Positions 59,701-64,000 of a stretch of DNA of 64,000 bases are shown piece by piece (position 1 is the stretch's first letter; each line of letters starts with the position of its first letter). The position numbers and the translations under genes were made by a program. The stretch is from Parelaphostrongylus tenuis. Its lineage: Eukaryota > Nematoda > Chromadorea > Rhabditida > Metastrongylidae. The stretch is taken from positions 186,001-250,000 of the forward strand of contig JAHQIW010007199.1 in the NCBI GenBank assembly GCA_019055375.1, in the 5' to 3' direction. Under the pieces are notes generated by a model. The model saw only the letters and a list, made by a program, of their open reading frames with translations. It ran no database searches and was not told where the DNA came from.

Positions 59701-62700
59701 CAAACCTTCATAGTGGCTAATTGCGGCTCCTTCACCTTATTTAGGGCCTCAGTCACTCGAGTCGCGTGCCCAAGGCTGTCTATGATTATGTAATTGAGTT
59801 GTGTGACTGGTCATAATCACTGTGACTTTGCCAAAACATTATATTTTGATCGAAGGCAATACTCAGTTTGAATTAGTTTTTACTATGAACTCAAGTGCTT
59901 GTTATCTTAGATACACAATAACGCTGACCAGGATCCAATATCAAATCTTGAACTCAATCCAGATCACGTCCAGCAGCGATTCATCGAATGTTTTCCGTCG
60001 CGAAAAATGAGGGTAGGAGAACTTCTACTACTTTCTTTTTGTGTTGGTTTTGTATGTTTTATCTACTGTTGTGGGTTGCTATCGACCAACACTAGGGGTT
60101 TTCTTTTGTTCTAAACTTTGGCTTTGATTCTATAATTTTAGGTGGGTACTTTTGACAAAAGGAAGGACTGGACAATGATTAGCGACGAAACGAAGGTGAC
60201 TTGTCAGGAGTGTTTTCAAGAAATGAAAACTGAAGATCGTCAGGTGGGATGCGTACGAAGATACTTGTGGTCGTATTCTACCCGAGTGACAATTTGTGTT
60301 GTTTGTCACGTGGAGTTAAATTCTCAGATTTTGTTCACATGACTGGAAGTCTGTGTACTGTGCTGATCGATCTGGTGATTGTTATTTGATTATTCATTGG
60401 ATGATTCAGATTCATGTCTACCGACACCACTTGAAGGAACCGCGACTATATGAATGCCCTCTTTGTGACTTCTCTCATCACGCATGCTCAAGTGACGTCA
60501 GAGCACATATCAAGTGGGTTATATCCATTTGATTCTAACGTCCTCACAACGATCCGTAATCTAGGTTTTGTTGCGTGCCGAAATGTTATCAATTTTTACA
60601 CGAAACATGACACCTATATCATCATATCATATCGGCCACTTTGCAATGACCTATAGGTGTCACTCGTCGCGAAAGTGTTTAACACCGATTCGTCATTGTT
60701 CTAAAATACTTGTCAAATGTACTGTAGGTTTACTCATCGTGACAACACCGATGCAATGCCACGTGCTAATCTGCTGCAATATTCACAACAAATAGCTGAG
60801 TGGAATGATCGATGTTTTCCTGGATGGATTAACCGTAAATTGCCAGCCAGTGTCATGGAAGACTTCAATCGGTTGGTCAAAATCATTTCAGTGAAGAGAA
60901 CAGATCGCAATTCATAGAGCAAACACTCCTTTCTATTTTTTCAACTCAAACACATGTCAAGTATTGTTGTTAAGAAAAGCACCGATGAGATATGGGTTTT
61001 TCAGTTGTCGTCTTTGTGACGAAGATGTTCGCCAGACTTCACGACATATTGCCGAGGTACATCTTATGATTCAGTTACATCAGTGCCCATTGTGCGAGTA
61101 TGGTGCACCTGAATCACGACTCGTGAAGCGTCATCTCCGAAATAATCACGACGAGCTGGTTAGTGTTTTTCCTTTCTGTGCACTTAAGCTTGATCTCAAA
61201 CAGGTACTGAGTGAAATATTCGAACACTGGAGTCAGTTCAATGATTTGCATTCCTCGTATTATATAGCAGGTTGAAGTTTCGTTCATTCCAAACATGTAC
61301 GTCCCATAATTCTATTAGGAGGAGTCGTAGCCGAGTGGTTGCGATGCTCGTCGCGGCACGGAGCGGGGCTAATCTCCACCCCCAACACCCTCCGGTAGTC
61401 AACAAAGAACGTCCTTAGAGAATGCCACAGTTAGGCTATCCTCGACATTGCAAGAAGATATGCTCAACCATTCCTACACGGCGTTCAAGAAGAAGACGAA
61501 AAACGAGTTGAATATTAGAGTACTGGGATCCACACACTGAAAAAAAAAACTGTACGGATCAAGGAAATCATTGAATAAAAGTTCAGCCAGACCTCTTAAA
61601 AAATGAATGCTTTTGAATCTTATCGTAATATTAGAGATAATGAGGCGCGTGTGGCGCACTGTTTGAAGGTGCCCCACAACACTCATAAGCTCGTTGTTTT
61701 GACCTGCCTCTTCCTTCTTCCAAGCTCATAGTGCCCCTCATTCCTTTGAGATCTTCAAATTGGTTGATACCAGACTCGCCTGGGAGTATAGTAATATTGA
61801 GTTGATATTATCAGTAATATCTATAGCTTCATCCTTTTTATATCAATAGGTCATTATATAGGACGGGTATTGGATTTATCAATTCTGACAGTGCTTGTTA
61901 AAGCTGGATGCATGTGGCGTCCTTCAAAGGTTGCTCAACGCCGTACCCTTCATCCTTTTGATGGAAGATAATTTGGGCGTAAAGATAGAAATCTCTTGCT
62001 TTGGTGTTGATTTCAAATAAATATTTGGTCTTTTCGTGGCATTTCGTAGTTGCAATTGTCCAATTTTCATTCAGGAAATGGAGCCTATTGCAAACGTAGT
62101 GGTAAGACGAGCTGATTTCTCTGCCTTGCATGACAAGTGCTTTCCTGGTCGACCGAAGCGACTCTCGAACATAACGATATCAGGTATCCATTTCTCGTAA
62201 ATGACTTTCCATTTCATTTTTGTAGTTTGTAAGGTGGCGTGTGGCAATAAGAAGGGCTGAGTTAGCTGCAACTTGCGCTGAATATGATTTTGATAAATTC
62301 AACCAGAAAATTTTTCCAAATATTGAATTCATTGATCAAACATGAGGCCGTTATTCTTTTTATCTTAAATGTTGCAGTCATTTCATTAAGGCTTGTTTCT
62401 GCACAAATGGTAATTTTTTCCAATTTTTTATTTTATTATTTTGTTTATTATTTTTATTCATTTTTATTTATTTTTTATTTTATGATTTTGTTTTGTTATT
62501 CATTCATAGTTATTCATTCTTATTCATGCCATTAGTGAAACTATACCAAAAGCACTACTTCGTTTAGATGACGGACGTCGTACAAAATGCAGGCTGTGCA
62601 TGTCTACGATCAGTCGTAAACGGCGTCTGACGCACACCTTGGAAAGACATATGAGCATGCCGTCATATGGGTTGGTTGTTTTCTAGCTGTTCATGATGAA

Positions 62701-63986
62701 CTTGAAAGTTTTTAGTTTAGTCTTGCATAGAAAAATTTTCCGGGATTTCGCAAACTCGTATACTTGCTAGACAATATTGACAACGAAGTTTTTCTCCTCA
62801 CATGAAATCCAAATAATCATAGTCAAAGTTGCCCTATCTAGCATTTTATAGGAAGAATTCACCTCGACACTAAATAGATAGAATCTGAAATAGGGTGCAT
62901 GGAAATTTCATTTAGATAATCAAATCCAAAAGAATCAAAAAGTTTTTTTGATGAAGTCTTTGGATGGCTTAGAACCCGCTTTATCTATATTGTGGACTCA
63001 AGCACCACTCTTGCTATAAGCAATCACCCGTCAACGAGATTGATTGGTAGTACAAATCGGCTAAACCGTGTTAAGCTGAGAGAAACATGGCTGAGTGGCT
63101 TGCAGAACGAGGACTTTGATTGCCTTGCCTAACAGGTGAGCGCCCTGGAAAGTAATTGGGACTGCGAAACCACTTCAGGTTGCAAGTTTTACTTGTATCT
63201 GAGCATTCCTGCATTGCATCTGCAATAAAATAAGAACAGGCAGTGAATTAGTTCATTGTTTGTGTTTTTGTCGCACAGTCATGCTTATATTCCAAATATT
63301 CGTTGACTTTTTATTCCATGAAGAACCATGACAAGTGGAGAAAGGCCAACGTTTCTGTGAGATTCTTAGAGCCTTACCAAGGCTGTTACATCAGAGCCAT
63401 ACGTACGTTTCGGTGGTGTCGCTCGCTTCATCGGTGCTACACACCTCACACTGAACCTTAATCTACGCAGCAGCGATGAGGAGACGTTTGGGGTGATGGC
63501 ACATGATATTGTGTAATCACAATCTTTTCTCAGTCGATGAATAACGGTTAGTAGTGAATATGTAGAAGTACATCTCATCAAGTGTTTTAAACATCGCTAT
63601 AAAGCACCCTGCTATAAAATATGGTTAAGTGTAGACTGTGGGTCATTGATGAAGCGGGCGACACCGCCGAAATATAGGTATGGCTATGACGTGGCAACCT
63701 CAGTAAGGCTTTGAATACCATCTTGGACTATAATGAATGTTTATGAAGAGATTTAGAAACAGTCGATGAGACGAGTTTTGGAAACATTTCTATTGATCCC
63801 ACGTTTTTTTGTCAGAATGATTCTCAAAATTGTTTCTTGAAAAAGCTGGTAGCTCTTGTTGCATATATTCCTCCTTGTTTCAAATCAAGTTACAGTTGCT
63901 CTGCTTGTCAATTCACTCACAATTGGGATGAGACTGTGGTGGCAGACCATATAAAATCGGCACATCCGGAACGATCTAATACTAAA
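26530..63986 (+). CDS. large multi-C2H2 zinc-finger protein gene (25 exons seen, both ends open)
   Basis: The gene was reconstructed from 25 exons, each bounded by AG acceptor and GT donor sites (one GC donor), all phase-compatible, giving 1040 full codons without a stop. The first part is acidic and Ser/Thr-rich. After a basic KSSRKRR patch come seven tandem modules, each with two C2H2 fingers (C-x2-C-x9-13-H-x4-H). The first six modules are followed by a linker with EPISN-like and RCFPxW/R motifs. Paired fingers usually bind nucleic acid, so a nuclear regulatory role is inferred. I do not recognise a named ortholog. The start codon and 3' end were not found. Introns carry SINEs, mariners and foldback elements. 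Confidence 0.85.
27977..28151 (+). CDS. zinc-finger gene, exon b
   Basis: The acceptor is gatctcag and the donor gttagt. The phase completes the AGG codon from exon a. It encodes RQHLIDAHAKFVANAFLYPD, then SIHYWLMACVEYG. It is not a zinc finger and no domain is recognised. It ends in phase 0, compatible with the exon at 45925 across a 17.8 kb intron. Confidence 0.6.
28152..30025. other. intronic AT-rich stretch, nothing recognised
   Basis: Poly-T rich and without a family match. Confidence 0.4.
30026..30160 (+). repeat. dispersed repeat S, copy 1
   Basis: It shares acggcccgtcttcacgag, then gccatcgtcgtcaggggtga and tggtttgattcgaa, with the segment at 39.20-39.31 kb in the same orientation. 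The family is unidentified. Confidence 0.6.
30296..30395 (-). repeat. tRNA-like sequence
   Basis: The minus strand reads ggtggtgtgctggtagcacg (A-box-like) and ccaggttcgacttcc (B box) with short complementary ends (cctcgg / ctgagg). It may be a decayed member of the tRNA-like foldback group at 37.7-38.2 kb. Confidence 0.45.
30520..30960. other. GC-rich island in the long intron
   Basis: GC-rich, with (ggctggct)n and (gctgct)n simple repeats near 30660-30750. The open frames on the minus strand are composed of repeat residues and are not convincing. It lies about 0.5 kb upstream of a possible alternative first exon at 31.43 kb and could be its promoter region, which is inference. Confidence 0.4.
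31433..31508 (+). CDS. possible alternative first exon with trans-splice acceptor
   Basis: A strong acceptor (tttttcactcttccag) lies 7 bases before ATG 31440. The frame reads MEVTTAGDASSS, then PSYVIVTPNVI, up to a gtatat donor, giving 23 codons in phase 0. That phase fits the exon at 45925. In nematodes, acceptors just upstream of an ATG are typical of spliced-leader trans-splicing. As an internal exon after exon b its frame would not fit, so an alternative start is the better reading. Confidence 0.45.
32200..32960. other. GC-rich island in the long intron
   Basis: High GC and CpG, with ggacggacggac and gcggcgatggcggtggtg simple runs. Up to four overlapping frames on both strands stay open for 80-200 codons, which is what high GC produces. 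None has recognisable domains. It is a candidate cis-regulatory segment. Confidence 0.4.
32961..34960. other. intronic stretch, nothing recognised
   Basis: A gaagaagaag run at about 33605-33620 is the only local feature. Confidence 0.4.
34961..35055 (+). repeat. tRNA-like sequence with long variable region
   Basis: An A-box-like gaagcgcagtgattagcgat is followed after a longer than usual interval by the B box ggctggttcgatccactc. It is probably a SINE head or tRNA pseudogene. The flanks do not match SINE families 1 or 2. Confidence 0.45.
35056..37090. other. intronic stretch, nothing recognised
   Basis: AT-rich, with an ataaataaataaataa run near 36030. Confidence 0.4.
37250..37570. other. GC-rich island in the long intron
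   Basis: GC- and CpG-rich (gtcgtcgatctgg, gacgagcgcgtcgttggctc). Frames are open on both strands without any recognisable domain. It resembles the islands at 22.1, 30.6 and 32.5 kb in composition. Confidence 0.4.
37705..37800 (+). repeat. diverged arm of the tRNA-like foldback element
   Basis: The sequence gtagagtgatgagtaaaact, cgcgtcaggcgggac and ctcactctatcgtggagcg aligns with the left arm and inner part of the element at 37991-38165. The right arm is not visible. Confidence 0.55.
37991..38165. mobile_element. foldback element enclosing a tRNA-like core
   Basis: The left arm 37992-38036 and right arm 38122-38165 are inverted repeats of about 44 bases with few differences (ccattgatgt, gagtgatgtgcaaa, tttgcgtcagttg). 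Between them the minus strand carries an A-box-like ggtagtgcagcggctcgagc and a B-box-like gagtttaagtctc. The total is about 175 bases. It looks like a miniature inverted-repeat element that captured, or evolved from, a tRNA-like sequence. Confidence 0.75.
38596..38668 (-). pseudogene. tRNA pseudogene (anticodon TAT by position)
   Basis: On the minus strand the acceptor GGGAGC pairs with GCTCCC. An anticodon hairpin GACCT-GTTATAC-AGGTC has T33 and TAT as the anticodon. The T loop TTCGACT is kept, but its 3' stem lacks about three bases and the D arm is irregular. The missing T-stem bases argue for a pseudogene or SINE relic. Confidence 0.6.
38880..39060 (+). repeat. composite repeat, mariner-associated left part, lone copy
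   Basis: It shares ttctttcgcactatt, ctatttcaaattagg and agaaggctgtggtatatta with 23.88-24.04 and 56.47-56.60 kb. Unlike those, no transposase relic follows. Confidence 0.6.
39200..39315 (+). repeat. dispersed repeat S, copy 2
   Basis: acggtccgtcttcacaaatt, gccattgtcgtccatggtga and tgatttgattcaa match copy 1 at 30.03-30.16 kb. Confidence 0.6.
39316..41134. other. intronic stretch, nothing recognised
   Basis: No repeat or coding feature assignable. Confidence 0.4.
41135..41440 (-). repeat. tRNA-derived SINE, family 1
   Basis: In reverse orientation: ataaagctctcggcgtt (3' end), tggcctttacaatgactcac, gatggaaggtttggtgagcc, and the head actactgcgccacacgcg. It is nearly full length. A 100-residue open frame across it is a chance product. 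Confidence 0.8.
41441..42205. other. intronic stretch, nothing recognised
   Basis: No assignable feature. Confidence 0.4.
42225..42259 (+). ncRNA. hammerhead ribozyme remnant (first unit)
   Basis: Stem II is perfect here (GTC 42230-42232 with GAC 42239-42241, loop TGTAAA), followed by GAA and the palindromic ACACGTGT. The CTGATGA core has lost two bases (CTGGA) and the 5' strand of stem I is replaced by a T-run, so the motif is cut off at the element boundary. Confidence 0.7.
42509..42551 (+). ncRNA. hammerhead ribozyme (second unit), core intact
   Basis: Stem I GCCCGA (42509-42514) pairs perfectly with TCGGGC (42546-42551). The core is CTGACGA (42515-42521; position 7, here C, tolerates any base) and GAA (42534-42536). 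Stem II is GTG...GAC around TGTAAA, two of three pairs. Stem III is ACAC/TTGT, three pairs. A42545 is the residue before the predicted cleavage bond. All invariant core bases are present, so cleavage is plausible, probably best as a dimer given the short stem III. Confidence 0.8.
42840..43070. other. moderately GC-rich patch, unassigned
   Basis: Open on the plus strand (42858-43079) and partly on the minus strand, with no recognisable domain and no splice context. Confidence 0.3.
43390..43800. repeat. foldback element, family R, locus 2
   Basis: The left arm, about 43396-43465 (tttttcggaaagactc, tatagtgctttaccat, gtgttttacaccgc), is the approximate reverse complement of the right arm, about 43620-43700 (gcgcgtgtgaaacacaaatg, cgctaaagcgttataaaaag). 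The right arm carries the family signature with loci 1 and 3, including gagctctgtcctacgagaaa and gaggttcaagctttt. Confidence 0.6.
44195..44345 (+). repeat. possible diverged SINE, family 1
   Basis: The sequence cacggatggaaaattagtat and acttgtctggaaggag aligns loosely with the SINE body (gggtcggtaaattggtacca, cttgcctgggaggat). Head and tail are not clear. Confidence 0.3.
44346..45924. other. intronic stretch, nothing recognised
   Basis: No assignable feature before exon c. Confidence 0.4.
45925..46059 (+). CDS. zinc-finger gene, exon c (acidic linker)
   Basis: The acceptor is tttctatttcag and the donor is gtctgt, which is not a strong match. There are 45 codons in phase 0, encoding DTSPDDDSSIDESMSADPLD, then hydrophobic FASVLSAFITNG. 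It is probably an acidic, activation-type or flexible region. Confidence 0.7.
46282..46350 (+). repeat. tRNA-like sequence
   Basis: gggagcggttagcacagtgg, then taatgcactcaccatgaacc, with an anticodon-arm-like middle. The B box is degenerate and the 3' end does not close well. It is probably a tRNA-derived relic in an intron. Confidence 0.4.
47205..47345 (+). repeat. possible diverged SINE, family 1
   Basis: ccaagcttcaaatccttcga, agtcaggaaattagtgtcag and attgtctagccag align loosely with the SINE body. Confidence 0.3.
48082..48171 (+). CDS. zinc-finger gene, exon d (basic patch)
   Basis: The acceptor is caatttttag and the donor gtaaat. There are 30 codons in phase 0: KSSRKRRAVSHDGAAVKRKL, then GWQDSYHIEN. 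Two basic clusters (RKRR and KRK) resemble a bipartite nuclear localisation signal, in keeping with a nuclear protein. Confidence 0.8.
48588..48701 (+). CDS. zinc-finger gene, exon e (start of finger 1)
   Basis: The acceptor is tgttcttttag and the donor gtgggt. There are 38 codons ending KNKVTCV, so that the next exon completes the first C-x2-C. An earlier donor at 48690 (gtaact) is also in phase but would destroy the CxxC spacing. Confidence 0.75.
48880..49180 (-). mobile_element. mariner C-terminal relic, second lineage, in an intron
   Basis: The minus strand reads LFHKDNAKPHTAIKTKANFE, DVAPSDYGLFRSMQHFVKGR and EVEKACQEFFDSRSKEWHFD, in order and with the second and third catalytic Asp present. 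One stop follows KGR. The N-terminal half is missing. It lies in the intron between exons e and f, antisense to the gene. Confidence 0.8.
49461..49540 (+). CDS. zinc-finger gene, exon f (finger 1)
   Basis: The acceptor is ttgcaattcag and the donor gtaagc; the exon ends in phase 2. With exon e it makes CVVCRIEVCNTARQRHVFMV then H, a C-x2-C-x11-H-x4-H finger, and then VRKEDMY. Confidence 0.8.
49650..49740. repeat. foldback/hairpin element, family T
   Basis: gaggttgatacgtcag on the left and ctgacgtatcaacctc on the right are perfect inverse copies around cgtacgtttcggcggagcg. The same motifs (ggttgccacgtcat, agccatac, tttcggcggtgtcgc) form the long arms at 63.36-63.73 kb. Confidence 0.75.
49909..50190 (+). 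repeat. tRNA-derived SINE, family 2
   Basis: The head ggccgagtggttgtgatgtt is an A box of the tRNA-Leu/Ser type. After a run of 21 C (49968-49988) come ctctgcgggagtcaacaaca, gaacgccacagcaaggttat and attgcaagaagacgcg. It is shared with 61319-61575 over its whole length. It lies in the intron after exon f. Confidence 0.8.
50585..50708 (+). CDS. zinc-finger gene, exon g (finger 2)
   Basis: The acceptor is tcacttatag and the donor gtgcgt; phase 2 in, 0 out. CPECDYLNSNSVWEAKKHCT then SQH is a C2H2 finger (x13, H-x4-H). The linker motif VEPISNEEKHKALIL follows. Confidence 0.85.
50799..50990 (+). CDS. zinc-finger gene, exon h (CFP linker 1)
   Basis: The acceptor is catagtttag and the donor gtacat. 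There are 64 codons: MWNKRCFPDWKQKRPQWW, then a Ser/Thr/Lys-rich stretch. It holds the first CFPxW motif. Confidence 0.85.
51289..51422 (+). CDS. zinc-finger gene, exon i (first half of finger 3)
   Basis: The acceptor is tcgaggttcag and the donor gtaagt; ends in phase 2. An acidic stretch (SIIRDEDRDGSEP) precedes RTCHLCWEES, the first zinc knuckle of module 2. Confidence 0.85.
51487..51601 (+). CDS. zinc-finger gene, exon j (fingers 3 and 4)
   Basis: A 64-base intron precedes it; acceptor gtggttttag, donor gtgagt. RYPGRHIAQKH completes finger 3 (x9). CPICEGFGSYEGCTVMKHIH then K opens finger 4, whose last His is in the next exon. Confidence 0.9.
52153..52323 (+). CDS. zinc-finger gene, exon k (finger 4 end, linker 2, finger 5 start)
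   Basis: The acceptor is gctactacag and the donor gtttat. VHPDYPDAQPLSNLERYADE, then IRDLQNRCFPNRPMKL, is linker 2. The exon ends HNCKICGTQ, the knuckle of finger 5. Confidence 0.9.
52744..53015 (+). repeat. tRNA-derived SINE, family 1
   Basis: Head with cgcggttcgatctcac, body gggtcggtaacattgatacc, tail gattgatcaacgccgagagc. It lies in the intron after exon k. Confidence 0.8.
53681..53787 (+). CDS. zinc-finger gene, exon l (fingers 5 and 6)
   Basis: The acceptor is ttgttatag and the donor gtgaag; ends in phase 2. VAQSDRQRHVYHRH completes finger 5; FECPLCNFASNYDVH opens finger 6. Confidence 0.9.
53883..53957 (+). CDS. zinc-finger gene, exon m (finger 6 end; GC donor)
   Basis: The acceptor is gattttttag. 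RVKWHIKWMH completes finger 6, then KELEPISHENEY. The exon must end at 53957 to keep the frame, so its donor is GC (ACAG/GCAAGA), a recognised non-canonical class. Confidence 0.8.
54211..54307 (+). CDS. zinc-finger gene, exon n (CFP linker 3)
   Basis: The acceptor is gagtattcag and the donor gtgtgt. KEIDQLNEDCFPGWQHRRKP, then FWWLDNDDKRSE. It closely parallels exon h. Confidence 0.85.
54583..55705. repeat. foldback element, family R, locus 3 (with tandem right arms)
   Basis: The left arm at about 54583-54745 (ttgcaggacatag, gttatatgtttcacacactc, gtatttctcgcaggaaagag) is the inverse of right-arm copies at about 55245-55460 and 55484-55705 (gatgcgcggcgcatgtgaaa, gattcaagctttcc, agtctttgtccagc). 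The right arm is duplicated in tandem. It lies in the intron between exons n and o. Confidence 0.55.
55826..55921 (+). CDS. zinc-finger gene, exon o (acidic spacer)
   Basis: The acceptor is aaatttag and the donor gttagt. There are 32 codons: IKREELEVDLDTIENTSDSL, then KESTPSTICNDL. It contains no finger and is an acidic spacer between modules 3 and 4. Confidence 0.75.
56046..56135 (+). CDS. zinc-finger gene, exon p (start of finger 7)
   Basis: The acceptor is tcaaatttag and the donor gttagt. There are 30 codons: DESIFDDSPDLQNKD..., ending SEWTCR, which supplies the first Cys of finger 7. Confidence 0.85.
56470..57165 (+). mobile_element. composite repeat with mariner C-terminal relic, in an intron
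   Basis: The left part (56470-56600) matches 23.88-24.04 kb. From 56690 on the frames read LLGNKKVISADV, then DVAPLDYHLLHALKHHLKKG (56935-56998), with the third catalytic Asp kept. The tail (ctttctgagagaaagacatc) matches 24.48 kb. It lies in the intron between exons p and q. Confidence 0.7.
57607..57747 (+). CDS. zinc-finger gene, exon q (fingers 7 and 8)
   Basis: The acceptor is ccaatttcag and the donor gtgagt. LCLKEFKPTSNFLRHVARDH completes finger 7; CVMCDWGAADAHEVKAHMVK opens finger 8. Confidence 0.9.
57881..58180 (-). repeat. tRNA-derived SINE, family 1
   Basis: In reverse orientation the 3' end (ggcattaatcaatccctgag), the body (tatcctcctagacaagtctg) and the head (ctctaaccactgcgccacat) are all recognisable. 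Nearly full length, in the intron after exon q. Confidence 0.8.
58181..59407. other. intronic stretch, nothing recognised
   Basis: No assignable feature. Confidence 0.4.
59408..59690 (-). repeat. tRNA-derived SINE, family 1
   Basis: In reverse orientation: gaagctcttgacgttaatta, gatggatgtgccatgcattc, gaaatggaaggcttagtgag, and a degraded head (accactgtgctggacgcgcc). It is the second copy in the same intron. Confidence 0.75.
59911..60012 (+). CDS. zinc-finger gene, exon r (finger 8 end, linker 4)
   Basis: The acceptor is tgttatcttag and the donor gtagga. IHNNADQDPISNLELNPDHV, then QQRFIECFPSRKMR. The first His completes finger 8, and the PISN and CFP motifs of module 4 follow. Confidence 0.85.
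60142..60243 (+). CDS. zinc-finger gene, exon s (start of finger 9)
   Basis: The acceptor is ataattttag and the donor gtggga. VGTFDKRKDWTMISDETKVT, then CQECFQEMKTEDRQ. The exon end falls at the same place in the finger as that of exon k. Confidence 0.9.
60410..60513 (+). CDS. zinc-finger gene, exon t (fingers 9 and 10)
   Basis: The acceptor is gatgattcag and the donor gtgggt; ends in phase 2. IHVYRHHLKEPRLYECPLCD, then FSHHACSSDVRAHI. Confidence 0.9.
60728..60871 (+). CDS. zinc-finger gene, exon u (finger 10 end, linker 5)
   Basis: The acceptor is gtactgtag and the donor gttggt; phase 2 in and out. KFTHRDNTDAMPRANLLQYS, then QQIAEWNDRCFPGWINRKLP. The PISN motif is replaced here by MPRANL. 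Confidence 0.9.
61005..61158 (+). CDS. zinc-finger gene, exon v (fingers 11 and 12)
   Basis: The acceptor is gtttttcag and the donor gttagt. RCRLCDEDVRQTSRHIAEVH (x9 spacing as in finger 3), then CPLCEYGAPESRLVKRHLRN NH. Both fingers are in one exon. Confidence 0.9.
61319..61575 (+). repeat. tRNA-derived SINE, family 2
   Basis: The head is tagccgagtggttgcgatgc and the body atgccacagttaggctatcc, attgcaagaagatatgc, acggcgttcaagaagaagac. It is a full-length partner of 49909-50190, in the intron after exon v. Confidence 0.8.
61640..61962 (+). repeat. tRNA-derived SINE, family 1
   Basis: Head gcgtgtggcgcactgtttga, body gttgataccagactcgcctg, tail ggttgctcaacgccgtaccc. An extra stretch of roughly 100 bases separates body and tail. 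Confidence 0.75.
62075..62196 (+). CDS. zinc-finger gene, exon w (linker 6)
   Basis: The acceptor is tttcattcag. EMEPIANVVVRRADFSALHD, then KCFPGRPKRLSNITISG. To keep frame with exon x the donor is gtaaat at 62197; an earlier gtatcc donor at 62184 gives the wrong phase for the best acceptor of exon x. Confidence 0.75.
62536..62670 (+). CDS. zinc-finger gene, exon x (finger 13)
   Basis: The acceptor is catgccattag and the donor gttggt; phase 2 out. SETIPKALLRLDDGRRTKCR, then LCMSTISRKRRLTHTLERH, a C-x2-C-x11-H-x4-H finger. Confidence 0.8.
63362..63735. mobile_element. foldback element with long inverted arms, family T
   Basis: The left arm, about 63364-63440 (agagccttaccaaggctgtt, agccatacgtacgtttcggt, ggtgtcgctcgcttcatc), is inverse to the right arm, about 63645-63725 (gatgaagcgggcgacaccgc, cgaaatataggtatggctat, aacctcagtaaggctttgaa). 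The arms are about 75 bases long, separated by roughly 210 bases. No coding frame. It lies in the intron before exon y. Confidence 0.8.
63896..63986 (+). CDS. zinc-finger gene, exon y (finger 14), continues beyond the window
   Basis: The acceptor is caagttacag and the donor gtaggt; phase 2 in, 0 out. CSACQFTHNWDETVVADHIK then SAHPERSNTK. The module-7 linker would lie beyond 64000. Confidence 0.85.
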
Positions 63987-64000
63987 GTAGGTTCTACTTT

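Noticed and set aside
62075..62183. Donor at 62184 for exon w
   Set aside because: It leaves phase 1, which meets an immediate in-frame stop in exon x with the best acceptor. It would need a weak acceptor near 62565.
63080..63190. atggctgagtggcttgc, reminiscent of a Leu/Ser tRNA A box
   Set aside because: The B box and acceptor pairing are not convincing and no similarity to SINE family 2 follows.
1..64000. CRISPR arrays, prokaryotic operons, rRNA genes, spliced-leader RNA genes
   Set aside because: Looked for and not seen. The window is eukaryotic and the short repeats present are transposon-related or microsatellite.

Overview
This is a eukaryotic nuclear window, most probably from a clade V (strongylid, hookworm-like) nematode. 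The evidence is AT-rich intergenic DNA, short exons with (T)nTTCAG-type acceptors, introns from about 64 bases to many kilobases, decayed RTE-type LINEs, many mariner/Tc1 relics, Penelope-like GIY-YIG fragments and abundant tRNA-derived SINEs. The species is inferred from this style, not proven. No bacterial-type genes, operons, rRNA or CRISPR arrays are present.

Positions 1-26000 are almost wholly a repeat graveyard. In order: a mariner on the minus strand carrying a foldback insertion (0.9-2.5 kb), a second mariner 5' part (2.5-2.9), an RTE 3' tail (3.2-3.3), a Penelope-like 3' end (3.8-4.6), a mariner interrupted by a hammerhead-ribozyme repeat (5.0-5.9), a Tc1-like relic (6.9-7.6), a second Penelope-like 3' end (9.5-10.4), two RTE copies back to back, the first invaded by a mariner (10.6-16.3), then SINEs and two more mariners (19-25 kb). 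All transposon reading frames are broken.

Positions 26.5-64.0 kb hold one large host gene on the plus strand, reconstructed here as 25 phase-compatible exons (1040 full codons, open at both ends). It encodes an acidic, low-complexity N-terminal part and then seven tandem modules of about 85-150 residues. Each module has two C2H2 zinc fingers, all 14 with H-x4-H, and the first six end in a linker with a (D/E)PISN-like motif and a CFP(G/D/N/S)(W/R) motif. It is probably a nuclear nucleic-acid-binding regulator; I do not recognise an ortholog by name. The intron between 28.15 and 45.93 kb is enormous and holds GC-rich islands, a possible alternative trans-spliced start at 31.44 kb, tRNA-like foldback elements and a SINE.

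The most unusual non-gene structure is a head-to-tail repeat at 42.2-42.7 kb with a 292-base period, whose repeats carry a hammerhead self-cleaving ribozyme; a third copy lies at 5.4 kb. This matches the architecture of retrozymes or Penelope-like pseudo-LTRs, and Penelope-like GIY-YIG ends occur in the same window. Further structures include a family of inverted-arm (foldback) elements at three loci, a second foldback family at 49.7 and 63.4-63.7 kb, and two distinct tRNA-derived SINE families.
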